Shown here piece by piece: positions 55,426-64,000 of a stretch of 64,000 nt of DNA. The notes below the pieces were generated by a model. That model ran no database searches. It was not told where the DNA came from and worked only from the letters and a program-made list of their open reading frames with translations. Both the position numbers and the translations under genes were made by a program. Origin of the DNA: Vishniacozyma victoriae (Eukaryota > Basidiomycota > Tremellomycetes > Tremellales > Bulleribasidiaceae); the NCBI GenBank assembly GCA_017654735.1, contig JADPYG010000005.1, positions 248,001 to 312,000 of the forward strand, read 5' to 3'. Each line of letters begins with the position of its first letter. Position 1 is the stretch's first letter.

Positions 55426-56250
55426 GATTTCATCTATGAGACTGACAAAGCAGGTTCGGGGATCCTCGGTCATCTCCTCCGGCGTCCAACTCATACCTTA
55501 CACCGTTGTCATCGCCATCTCTAGTATCCTCGCAGGTGAGATCAGCACTCGGGCGCACATAATTCGCCCTCTCATATGGGTCGGCTTTGGGATTACCTCG
55601 CTAAGCTTCGGTCTCATGTATGCCTTCTTCACCCCCGACGTGACGATAGCAACCCAGTCCGGCCTGCTTGCGCTTACCTCTTTCGGAGTTGGATTATCAA
55701 TCACGACTCCTATGTTGGTGATACAGGCTGCAATGCCTCCCGAAGATATGGCAGCGGCGACGAGCGCTTGGATTTTGGTCAGGTCGTTCTCGGCGACAAT
55801 TGGTGCGTAAGCCTTTGACGTTGAGCCTGACGGCGTAGGCGTTGCAGTGTTCACGGCTGTCTTGAACGACGGTCTACGCGCCCGTTTCGAGGATATCGAA
55901 GGGTACGGAATGCTTTTCGAGGTGCCTACAAATACAGCAGGCTATCATGCCATTCATGATTTACCCGAGGGGCCCACGCGCCAATCCGTCCTGACTGCAT
56001 TTGCCAACTCTTTCCGCGTAAGTCTCGTTTTCCACCGCGCTCACGCTCAGACTTGCTGGATCATCGGCTGCGCTCTCCTGGCTTTCTCGCTTTGCGTATG
56101 TTCTCTTGCAGGACTTAGATCCAACTGACGTGGTAGCTCACTCTATTCACCAAAGGCTACAGTACTGATCATGGGCGAGGAGCCGCAGTGAAGGCGGTGC
56201 CCGCTCCTATCAAGAGAGACACCGGGCCTGAGACTGATCTGGAAGTTTAG

Positions 56251-57013
56251 GGGGCCAGTTGCGAGTGGAGAGACGTGAAATTTATCTGTAATACATGCAT
56301 ATCAGACCTGGTTCTGGTAGCCCTCGTCATTTCCAACCAGGATATACCTATGAGAGCGTTCCACCAGGTACCGCAATAGCGGTAAGGAATACTGCTGATA
56401 AGCGCTGATACGTGCATCATCTCGACCGCTCTGCTGACCGAAGCTAGTGAGGTTAGTGCCAGCCCACTGGCGTACTCTTGGATGCGAGCTCTTACCTGGT
56501 CACGCAAACTGTTATGTCCGGAACCGGTCCCATTGCCAGTCAAGATGGGTTGGCTCAAACTGTTACTCGTAACGTGCTTGATCCCGCGTATCACAGCGCA
56601 TAGAATACACGATAGCCGAGAGCTTCAACATTGCTTACAGCAGCTCAATTGATCACTCAATGCGGTGCAAAAGATTGAGAACCGGAAGGTTGGATTCGCC
56701 GGGCGTGTCATCACCGCAATTGCCAAAATCTCATCGGGTCGGCGGGGAAAGACCGATGCTATCACTCAGACCTACGTTTGGTCATTTGACGATCTTGCAA
56801 TGAGGTTGCATATACATCACATAAAACTACTTTACGATGAACAATTTGCTGAAAGACCTCAAGGATGCGACGCTAGAATCCGAGACTACGCCCGATGTAT
56901 CAGGATATACCGAAGTAACGGCGACCAGTGGTAGCTGCGAGGCGCGACGGCACCCGTCGAAGGTGTCGTTGACCGGTAAGAGTCCTGGGATCAGCCATGT
57001 GGGGGCTCGTATC
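56251..57013. other. Intergenic region with a dispersed repeat piece
   Basis: No gene is supported. The segment 56310-56372 shares GTTCTGGTAGCCCTCGTCAT and a GTTCCACCAGGT block with 58527-58590. A short open frame at 56837 does not join the lipase in phase. Confidence 0.4.
56310..56372. repeat. Dispersed repeat, copy 1
   Basis: GTTCTGGTAGCCCTCGTCAT (20/20) and a following CCAGGAT...GAG.GTTCCACCAGGT block recur at 58527-58590. On the minus strand both read TWWN.LI..SW..MTRATRT, so a decayed coding sequence is possible. Confidence 0.65.
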
Positions 57014-58335
57014 ATGTCGGCACGGCAGATTGAGGCCTGGAGAGATCCAGGTTGTTATATCTCGTAAGACAGTTTCTCGCAGCTCCCCGTTTCCTCGTAC
57101 ACGGCACTATTATTTTCCCCCAAAAAAACGTGCGAGAGGTAAAGCTCCAGAGCTGATTGATAGAGTCGCATTTGGCTCCCCTCGAAAGGTTCAATCCTGG
57201 GCGTGCCCTGGTATGTGTAGTGGCAGATAGATGCTCGTGGATTGCGTCAAACCGGCTCTGACTGACAGCTTGCGAATTTGTGGAAAAGCCAAAACGGTTG
57301 AGGACCGGTGGTAATGGCGGTGACGTTCCCCGTTGTGAGTGGATTTTTCCCCATCATAGCCTCATCCAACGGGTCTACAGTGTCGGACGAGAACGTTGAG
57401 CCAGATCTGGCACAACTGCTGACCTGCTAGACTTAATCGCAGCGCTCTCAGAAACCCACTCTCTCGTAGCTATTTCAGGCACAGATGTGAAGAAGCTGTC
57501 GTCGATAGCCTGCAGCGTGGACCTCCGACTTGTTTCCGTCACTGAGTCCGACCTTCCTGGCTCACTGGGAAAAGACATATCTATCCACAGAGGTTTTAAG
57601 AAATGCTTCTTGAGGATGAGGGGGAGTCTGAAAGTCAAAGTCTTAGAGGAGGTGGAGCGGGGAGCTACGTGTATCACCATTGCTGGGTACTCTCTGGGTG
57701 AGTGAAACAGCATCAGGATGAATCAGAAGCTGCCAAAGGTGCACTTTTCGCCACTCTCGCTGTGACTGATGCGTAGGTGCCGCTCTTGCGTTCCTTTGCG
57801 GCGTATGGCTCAGGAATTTTCTCTCTGAGGATATCGATATCACCATCAGGGGATATGGAACCCCTCGAGTGGGGAATGCCGCCTGGGCGGACTACGTTGA
57901 TACTTTGGTGAGCTGGACATATCGAACATCTGCACATTGATAAGGATCGCCTCGATAGATTCGCAGGACAACGGAGGGGATTCACTGCAGCCTGAGCTAA
58001 TCACGGCAGCCCCGAATCAATGCTTGGCGCTTGGTAAACTACAAGGATATAGTTTGTCGGATTCCGCCCAAATCAATGGGGTACCGCCATCCAAAAAACG
58101 AGGTCTTTATCTTCAAAGACGGAATAACTTATCAGGAGTGTCAGGAGTCGGAATGTGTCGTAAGTCTAGTTCACTTTGATCCTGTACATCAAAAGGATAG
58201 GAAGGCTGCGCTGATCAGAGACAGAACTGTTCAGGTCGGTTTGATACCAAGAGAGGGTGGTTCAAGATCATCCACCGCCTGAGACGACATAAAGAACTGG
58301 AGCATTTCGGGCTGTATGCGGGGGTGATGCTGTAA
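57014..58335 (+). CDS. Class 3 lipase (alpha/beta hydrolase)
   Basis: Exons 57014-57063, 57164-57210, 57269-57334, 57431-57697, 57777-57907, 58010-58159 and 58219-58335 close in phase to 275 residues. Family marks: VQSWACPACEF, GGNGGDVPRYLIA, SETHSLVAISGTD, ISIHRGFKKCFLRMR, the nucleophile elbow AGYSLGAALAFL, YGTPRVGNAAWADYVD, RLVNYKDIVCRIPP (with the catalytic Asp region) and a C-terminal HFGLYAG with the catalytic His. The elbow has Tyr where GHSLG is usual. The first exon is the least certain: no signal peptide is seen, though relatives are secreted, so the true 5' end may be lost or further left. Confidence 0.78.
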
Positions 58336-58852
58336 GTCAACGGAACCACCTCTCTTCACTTGTCTTGGCCAACTGTGCCCTGTACTTGTATTGATCAGTA
58401 GGCATCCCGACTTGGTCTGCACATCGTCCTCGTCTCAGATATCGACGAGCATGTCTACCATGAGCACCTTGCCCTCTGATCGGGGTACCAAGGAGACAAG
58501 TGATTGAAATCGACACGCCGTCACAGTAGTTCTGGTAGCCCTCGTCATCGTTATCCAGGATTCAACAATAAGAGTGTTCCACCAGGTCTCGTACAAGCCC
58601 CAAATTACCCCAGATCGCAGCAACTCCTACGTCTGGCTTCTTCCGAGCTCGGGCCCAGCGGTTCACGGGGCCTTGTTGCGGATTGTAGAGTACCTGATAG
58701 ATAGCAACACCTGTATCTATGTAGCAATACATCCGGACTTTACAGCCCGATGTCCGAGTACGCCAGGGTCCGCAGCGGGACCGGCGTTTCTTCGGCTGAT
58801 TTCCCGAGTTCTGTTACTTCGAGCCCAACACGCTCTGTATTCCACTACAGCA
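58336..58852. other. Intergenic region with dispersed repeat piece
   Basis: About 0.5 kb between the lipase and the second regulator. It contains the second copy of the dispersed repeat. No gene is supported. Confidence 0.4.
58527..58590. repeat. Dispersed repeat, copy 2
   Basis: Matches 56310-56372 (see that entry). It lies about 190 bp after the lipase stop, while the first copy lies about 60 bp after the MFS-remnant stop, so both sit just behind genes. Confidence 0.65.
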
Positions 58853-61700
58853 ATGGTGATTGGTTCTACAGGAGTCAAGCTAAGAGACATCGGCCGTGAG
58901 TTGTTCAATAGAGATGTATGCTCATGACAGGTGCATGTGTGAGTCTTGAGACCTGGGTGAGGTTGATGGCCAGGACGCGTGTCGGCGTATGAAGATCAAA
59001 TGCATCGAAAAGGAAAATCCACCATGTCATCGCTGTCGAGAGGTGGGAGAGAGCTGTACATTTCTCATGAAGAACAATATCAAGCCTTCGGAGTCCGAGT
59101 GAGTAGCGCTGGACGCACTGTATTGAGCTGATCGACCACTTAGACGCGTCAGATCGCTTGAAGCTCAGTTGCTGGACGTTCAGGCATCCCTGGCCGCGAT
59201 TCACGCTACCAACGGTCACAGAGCAGAGCCAGGTGACTCTCCCGCAAAACAGAGCTGACAGACTAGATCGGGCAAGATCGACGCCATCCCAGACTCGCGC
59301 ATCCCCTCTTCAGACCACTGTCACCGCCCTGGCGGTCACCACCTCGAATCAGGCGATGCCAGCAAACGAGATAAACACTTTGCAGGTGGATGAAGAAGAC
59401 AGGGCAGAGGACCCGCTGGGAGACGGAGCAATACGAGCGCCTCTCAGAGACATGCTCACGGCCGTCGCGTCCATCAGCAAGGCGGGTCATGGGAGAGGTC
59501 CCCTCGGGTTGCAAGAGTCTTCGACTTCGTCGAATGCAAGTCGAAGAAAGAGGCCCAGAGTCAGGTCAATCAGCTCATCTGGCCCTCACATCAACCGTGT
59601 ACCGTCCTGGCGCAGATGGTCTCCATTGCAACAGCATCTTGACCCTATTATCTGTGGCATAGTCTCGGAAAACGAAGCAGAGCGCCTATTCAACCTGTGA
59701 GTGGACCTCGTCGACCAAACCTGATACTCAGTTTCTTCTCCAAATGCCACATTTATATGCCGGTCTTTGACGCCTCACGCGATACCTTCGGGCAGTGAGC
59801 CGGCCCAAGCGTAACTTAGCAATGCTGACCTCAAAGGATTCGCAGCCGGTCTCCTTTCTGCTTATCCACGATTCTGGCCGTTGCCAAAGTTGCAGAAGAT
59901 CCCGGTGGTGAGTGCTCGATCCCTGTGATAGCTTACAGGCCAGGCGTTGTGAGTGAAGCCCAGGGTCGCATTCGGAGGCACGCAGAAAATATCGCCAAAG
60001 ATACCCTATTTACCGACGCCGATGGTCTGGACATCGTACAAGGCTTAGGTCGGTGATCCGTTAGACAGCAGCTCACAATCAGTCCTCCTTGCATCTTGGG
60101 GTAGTCTAGGTTGGCGATCGGGCAGTAAGTAATGTCGCGCACGATTGCGCTTACGACAGACCACGCCCTAGCCGTTGGGTACTTGAGACTTATCCCAGAC
60201 ATGACCATTTGCTTACCCTCAAGATATGACATGGGGCTGCACGAGTGCTTGCCGACCTTGGCCTCCCTGGGCATTGGTATTGTCAAGAGCTCAGAGGAGC
60301 TTGAAGCCGAGCGCAGCTTGGTGGAGGGTACAAGAGTCTGGCTGATCGTGAGACGTCTATCCGAGCGAATGTGACCTGTATTTATATATCAGCTATACAA
60401 GATGAAGGCTGAGTACGAGTTTAGACTGATAGGCTGGCTGACCTCGACCAGGATGGCCCTGAATAATGGATCACCTGTTCAACTTGATCACGGCGATACG
60501 TTGGCCCACGGTCGATTATTCTTGACGCATCCCCTCTCGACTCGATTGGACGGACGACTAGTGGCCGCGTGTGAGCTGCTCGAGACCCGATGCAAGTTTT
60601 GGTCGAGACGAAGCTGATGTGACAGTATTACTTCACGAGACGAGACAATCTCTGCCGGTCATGACGACAGACAATCTACAATTGGACGAAAAGATGAGGC
60701 TAGTCAATCATCGGGTAGAAGCGTGGCACGTTTTTTGGAGTGATTATTGTGGCAAGTTCGATGTCGACAACACAACTGACAAGCAGACCGCCATTTGCCT
60801 CTGGGAGATCCCATCAAGGCCCTCAGTGAGAGCCATCGAACGAATCACCGCTGACTAGGAGTGACGATACAAGTTGACTTCACGGTGTTTGTGATGGTGA
60901 TACATACTTGACTGAGCTGACAGATAGTCTACATGTGAACGGCAGGATTTTGAACGGCCTGAAAACCGCCAGGGACGTTGAGCATATCTCGGACGATCGG
61001 CTGCTTTGCACGCATCGTGCACTGAAAGCGTCGAGGCACTTGATCCAGGATGTTGTACAACCAGCGCAGGTCAGTACGTCGGTCTGATTGAGCTGACTTT
61101 TCTAGGTCGATCTTCGCTACGGTCAGCCCTCTCAGCATTCGGAAAAGACAGTGTGCTGAATTCATGAAGCTAACGGATACACACGTTGGTCCCTTGTATA
61201 AATCGGTTATCAGAGTTGACACGGTCAGACGTGGCTATAGCCTACGCTGCCCGATGCTACCTCCGCTTGTCTAGTCTCTTACCGCATTCATGCGATCTCA
61301 AGCAGGTCGGGCGCGATGTAGAGAGCCTCGCTACCACCATGGCTTCCTGTAAGCCGCGCTGTCGACGTGAACTTACGATCTAGATCCAGGACTCCAGGTC
61401 TCTGAGCACCTGAGAGATGTGGTGAGAAAAGCTCGTCAGACTCGGGAGTTACCGCCATCTACAGAGCCTAGCTCGCCTACGCTTTATCCCCTTGGCTTGC
61501 CGGAAGAGACGGCGGGCGATAACCTATTCACCGACATTGACTTCGCGTTTGGTCTACCAGCGGTGAGTGACGAGGTGCTTGGAGCAGACTTTGAGTGGAA
61601 CCAAGGATGGGACTTTTCTCTCGTCGATCAACTGTTTTCTACTGTCACAGGACCTGTAGCGGACACTGGACACGCAGCTCCAGCATTTTGGGAGCGATAG
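58853..61700 (+). CDS. Zn2Cys6 fungal transcription factor, ~20 exons
   Basis: The model has exons 58853-58895, 58931-58938, 58974-59098, 59144-59232, 59267-59696, 59732-59794, 59837-59907, 59944-60048, 60083-60124, 60160-60178, 60224-60347, 60393-60412, 60452-60570, 60626-60751, 60787-60825, ~60859-60894, 60924-61069, 61106-61121, 61229-61348 and 61384-61700. The zinc cluster RACDACRRMKIKC + PPCHRCREVGESC is complete only if the 8-nt second exon is included. A linker helix (VRSLEAQLLDVQASL) and the fungal TF domain follow (FFSKCHIYMPVFD, IRSRSPFCLSTILAVA, VQGLVLLASWGSLGW, GYDMGLHECLP, TRLDGRLVAA, YAARCYLRL). Intron 60752-60786 would be GC-AG. The join after 60894 lacks a GT donor in the needed phase. 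Likely regulates nearby glycosidase genes (inference). Confidence 0.78.
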
Positions 61701-61787
61701 AGGGAGTGATAAGGCGCAGTGAGAAGCAGGGTCCATGCATGCCAAGTGATCCACACAAGTACAAGAGATATCGACATGACTGGCACA

Positions 61788-64000
61788 CTACCATCGGACA
61801 TGACAAGGCTGGCCGCCTTCGCTACTTGACGATGGATGCTTCGCGAGATCCATCCCAGTGCCTCCCCCAACCACTATAACGTCGAAGTCTGCTCCACTCT
61901 CTGAACTGGAGATATCTAGCCCCACGGCCCTGTCCCCTTCATAGATCGGGCTGATATCGATGACGAGTGTTTTGTTGGATCGTAGAGCGGCAGTGGCTTG
62001 TATCGATCGGGTGATTTGGCGCGAGACGACGACTGTGAATCCTCGGGTGTCAATCCGGTCCAGTACGGTGTGCTCGGATTTCCCGATAACCAACGCGGCC
62101 TCTGGACGCAGAAGCACAGGAAGAGTTGCCATCGAATGGCTTTCCGACACCCACGCTGGACCCGAGACTTCGACTCCGGTAAGAATGTTTGTAAACACGC
62201 CTGCAGGTACATAGTAGTCGACGACCGACTCGCCAAAGACCGGAGCCACCAGTACGTCCGAGCCTAGCATATACTGTTGGTCGAGGAACCAGCAAGTCTT
62301 GTCTTCGGGGTACTCCAATAGCATGGGCCGCATGATCGGGTGACCCAAACCAACCACACCCTGGATAGACTGAGAGGTGAAGTATGGCTCCATCCGGTTC
62401 TTTAGCTTGGTGAACTTTCTTAGCACATCGCAAGCTTCGTCGTCGACAACCCAAGGAACCCGAGGAGAACCGGATCCATGCAATCTAGAGTGAGAGGACA
62501 GTAGTCCAAACTGACACCACCGTTTACTATAGTATTAGCTTGTTCGGCGACAACGTGAGGATGTCGGCTCACTAAATGGTACCAGGTGGAGGTGCGGTAG
62601 CATCATTACCCCCTTTGCCTTCCGCCTTGAATCCCCCGATATCGGAGCTATGATATCCGAAACCAGAAAGACCAAGCGAGAGCCCGCCTCGGATAGTTTC
62701 TGCTAGACCGTCGAAGGTGGAGTCGGTATCTCCTCCCCAATGAACCGGGAAACGTTGCGTACCGGTGGTCGCTGATCGAGCAAAGAGGCACGCTTCGGCG
62801 GCCCCTTGTTTGGCGACAAGGACCTCGTACACCGCTTCATTGTAGAGTCGAGTACTGCTATGAGCGAAAAGATCATCATAACACTTACTAAGCATTGTGC
62901 ATGGCTCGCGGGTTGCTTCCGTCATGATACTTGACTCCTTCAGTTACGATCCTTTCTCCGAAATCCGTCTTGAAACAATCGACCCCAACGTCAAGCAGGT
63001 CGGACAGGTACTTCTGCCACCATTTCTTTGCGGCAGGGTTCGTGAAATCCACCGTCGCGCATCCCGGCTGCCAGATATCGGACTGAAAGGTTCGGCCGTC
63101 CGTCCTCTGAACAAAGTACCCTTCTCGATCGCCCTCGACAAATAATCGAGATGCCTGACCGACCCAGGGATTGATCCAGACACAGACTTTGATGTTGCGT
63201 TTATGAAGCCTATCCAAAAATCCACGGGGATCCGGGAAATATTTTGGATCAAACTCGAAATCACACCATGCGTGAGCACGCATCCAGAAGCAGTCGAAAT
63301 GAAAGACGTGGACGGGAATATCAATGTCGCGCATCCGGTCGAGATATGAGGTCACGGTGGCCTCATCATAGCTAGTCAAGAACGAGGTAGAGAGCCACAA
63401 GCCATATGACCAGTCGGGTGGTAGTGGTGCTCGACCAGTAAATTCCGTATATCGAGTCAACACGTCTTTTGGACTCGAGCCAACGATGATGTAGATCTTG
63501 AGCCTTTCACCGGGAACAGACATCTGCACCTTGGTCATTTTGTCCGACTGCACTTCATACGAGACGTGGTCGAGTTGATCGACTAGAACACCGTAGTTCT
63601 TGTTGGTGAGGTAGAACGGGATGGACTTGTATGCTTTCGTCAGCTAGTTTGGTGGTTTGAACTCACCTGCATCTGTGCTGGTACCTCCATCATCGTTGGA
63701 GCTCTCGACTACCTGACCGTTCTTCACAAATGGCCCAAATCGCTCTCCTAGGCCATATACCTTTTCTCCAGGAGTGAGAGCCAAGGCTAGGGAGGAGTAG
63801 CTTTGCCTGAATGACCGAGGCGATCGATAGAATGGATCATTGATGGTTTGAGAGGCATTCTCTTTGATTGCCATTAATGGAGAAGCGGCTTTGTTGAGGA
63901 TCCAAGAGATCGAGCTTTGCCCTAGGTTGGTCACCGCTTTGCCGTGAGAATCGCAAATGTCGACTCGCATACTGTGAGGTCTGAGGTCGACAGACGCAGA
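61788..64000 (-). CDS. GH31 alpha-xylosidase (5' end beyond window)
   Basis: Exons (complement) 63667-64000 (continues past the window), 62889-63633, 62573-62857 and 61788-62526 give about 700 residues of a YicI-type GH31 enzyme. Marks: [70 protein letters not shown], the nucleophile CFKTDFGERI, HWGGDTDSTFDGLAETIRGGLSLGLSGFGYHSSDIGGF with the acid/base Asp, and GSDVLVAPVF. It removes xylose from the ends of xyloglucan oligosaccharides. The C-terminal ~45 residues are unusual: the frame runs into FDVIVVGGGTG, a nucleotide-binding-like motif, before the stop. Convergent with the regulator (87 bp between stops). Confidence 0.9.

Larger units (their letters stand above)
54992..56250 (+). pseudogene. 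3' half of a DHA14-type MFS exporter
   Basis: Exons 54992-55096, 55454-55802, 55839-56017, 56051-56095 and 56137-56250 join in phase to about 263 residues: TTFIVIGSFCNSFMLMPINFLLPQFFQG, VRGSSVISSGVQLIPY, later MAAATSAWILVRSF and TCWIIGCALLAFSLC with a polar tail. This is TM 8-14 of a drug:H+ antiporter-like carrier. Everything N-terminal (TM 1-7) is missing; the first remaining exon begins at an intact acceptor (CTGATATTAG). The first remaining intron (55097-55453, 357 nt) is far longer than any other in the window because it holds a polypyrimidine tract and a repeat module. Without a start and half its helices it cannot transport. Confidence 0.85.

Noticed and set aside
56837..56983. Open frame from ATG 56837 as a first lipase exon
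   Set aside because: Its GTAAGA donor leaves one base, and every nearby acceptor then meets a stop; the exon from 57014 joins the lipase in phase instead.
1..64000. CRISPR array, bacterial operon, phage or plasmid origin
   Set aside because: The dense short introns and fungal gene families show nuclear fungal DNA; no spaced direct-repeat arrays or Shine-Dalgarno-linked genes were seen.

Overview
This window is nuclear DNA of a fungus, most probably a tremellomycete basidiomycete yeast of the Cryptococcus/Kwoniella type (inference). Nearly every gene is cut by many very short introns, mostly 30-60 nt. They start with GTRNGT and carry a CTGAC/CTGAT branch site just before the acceptor AG. Genes lie on both strands, there are no operons or Shine-Dalgarno sites, and the proteins are typical fungal families. 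I built the gene models by joining frames across introns and checking that every phase closes. Where a junction does not close, the entry says so.

Layout. 1-6.5 kb: the end of one gene and a tandem run of small, intron-containing orphan genes on the + strand, with no recognisable family. 6.7-26.5 kb: ordinary gene-dense sequence with a NYN-domain nuclease-like protein, a serine-rich GPI-type wall protein, a DHA14-type MFS exporter, an FMN-dependent lactate-oxidising enzyme, a large disordered protein, a carboxymuconolactone decarboxylase family protein, a GH47 mannosidase and a GH43 beta-xylosidase. 26.6-29.7 kb: a SET-domain lysine methyltransferase head-to-head with a phosducin-like protein.

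30.8-47.6 kb: a transport and oxidoreduction block. It has two sugar-type MFS carriers, a phytanoyl-CoA dioxygenase family enzyme, an EF-hand NADPH oxidase, a bicupin oxalate decarboxylase, a DUF1275 membrane protein, a Zn2Cys6 regulator and a third sugar-type carrier. The sharing of peroxide, carboxylate and sugar chemistry suggests a metabolic neighbourhood, but this is inference from position only.

47.6-58.9 kb: an accessory, subtelomere-like stretch. Two diverged copies of an unrecognised repeated segment flank an intact zinc alcohol dehydrogenase. Polypyrimidine microsatellites are joined to a shared ~150-bp module, which also occurs inverted. A GH3 beta-glucosidase and an MFS exporter survive only as 3' halves facing away from each other, with a junction inside introns of both. 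A class 3 lipase follows. 58.9-64 kb: a second Zn2Cys6 regulator of about 20 exons converges on a GH31 alpha-xylosidase that runs off the window end. GH43, GH3 and GH31 genes, sugar carriers and two regulators point to plant-polysaccharide (xylan, xyloglucan, beta-glucan) use.
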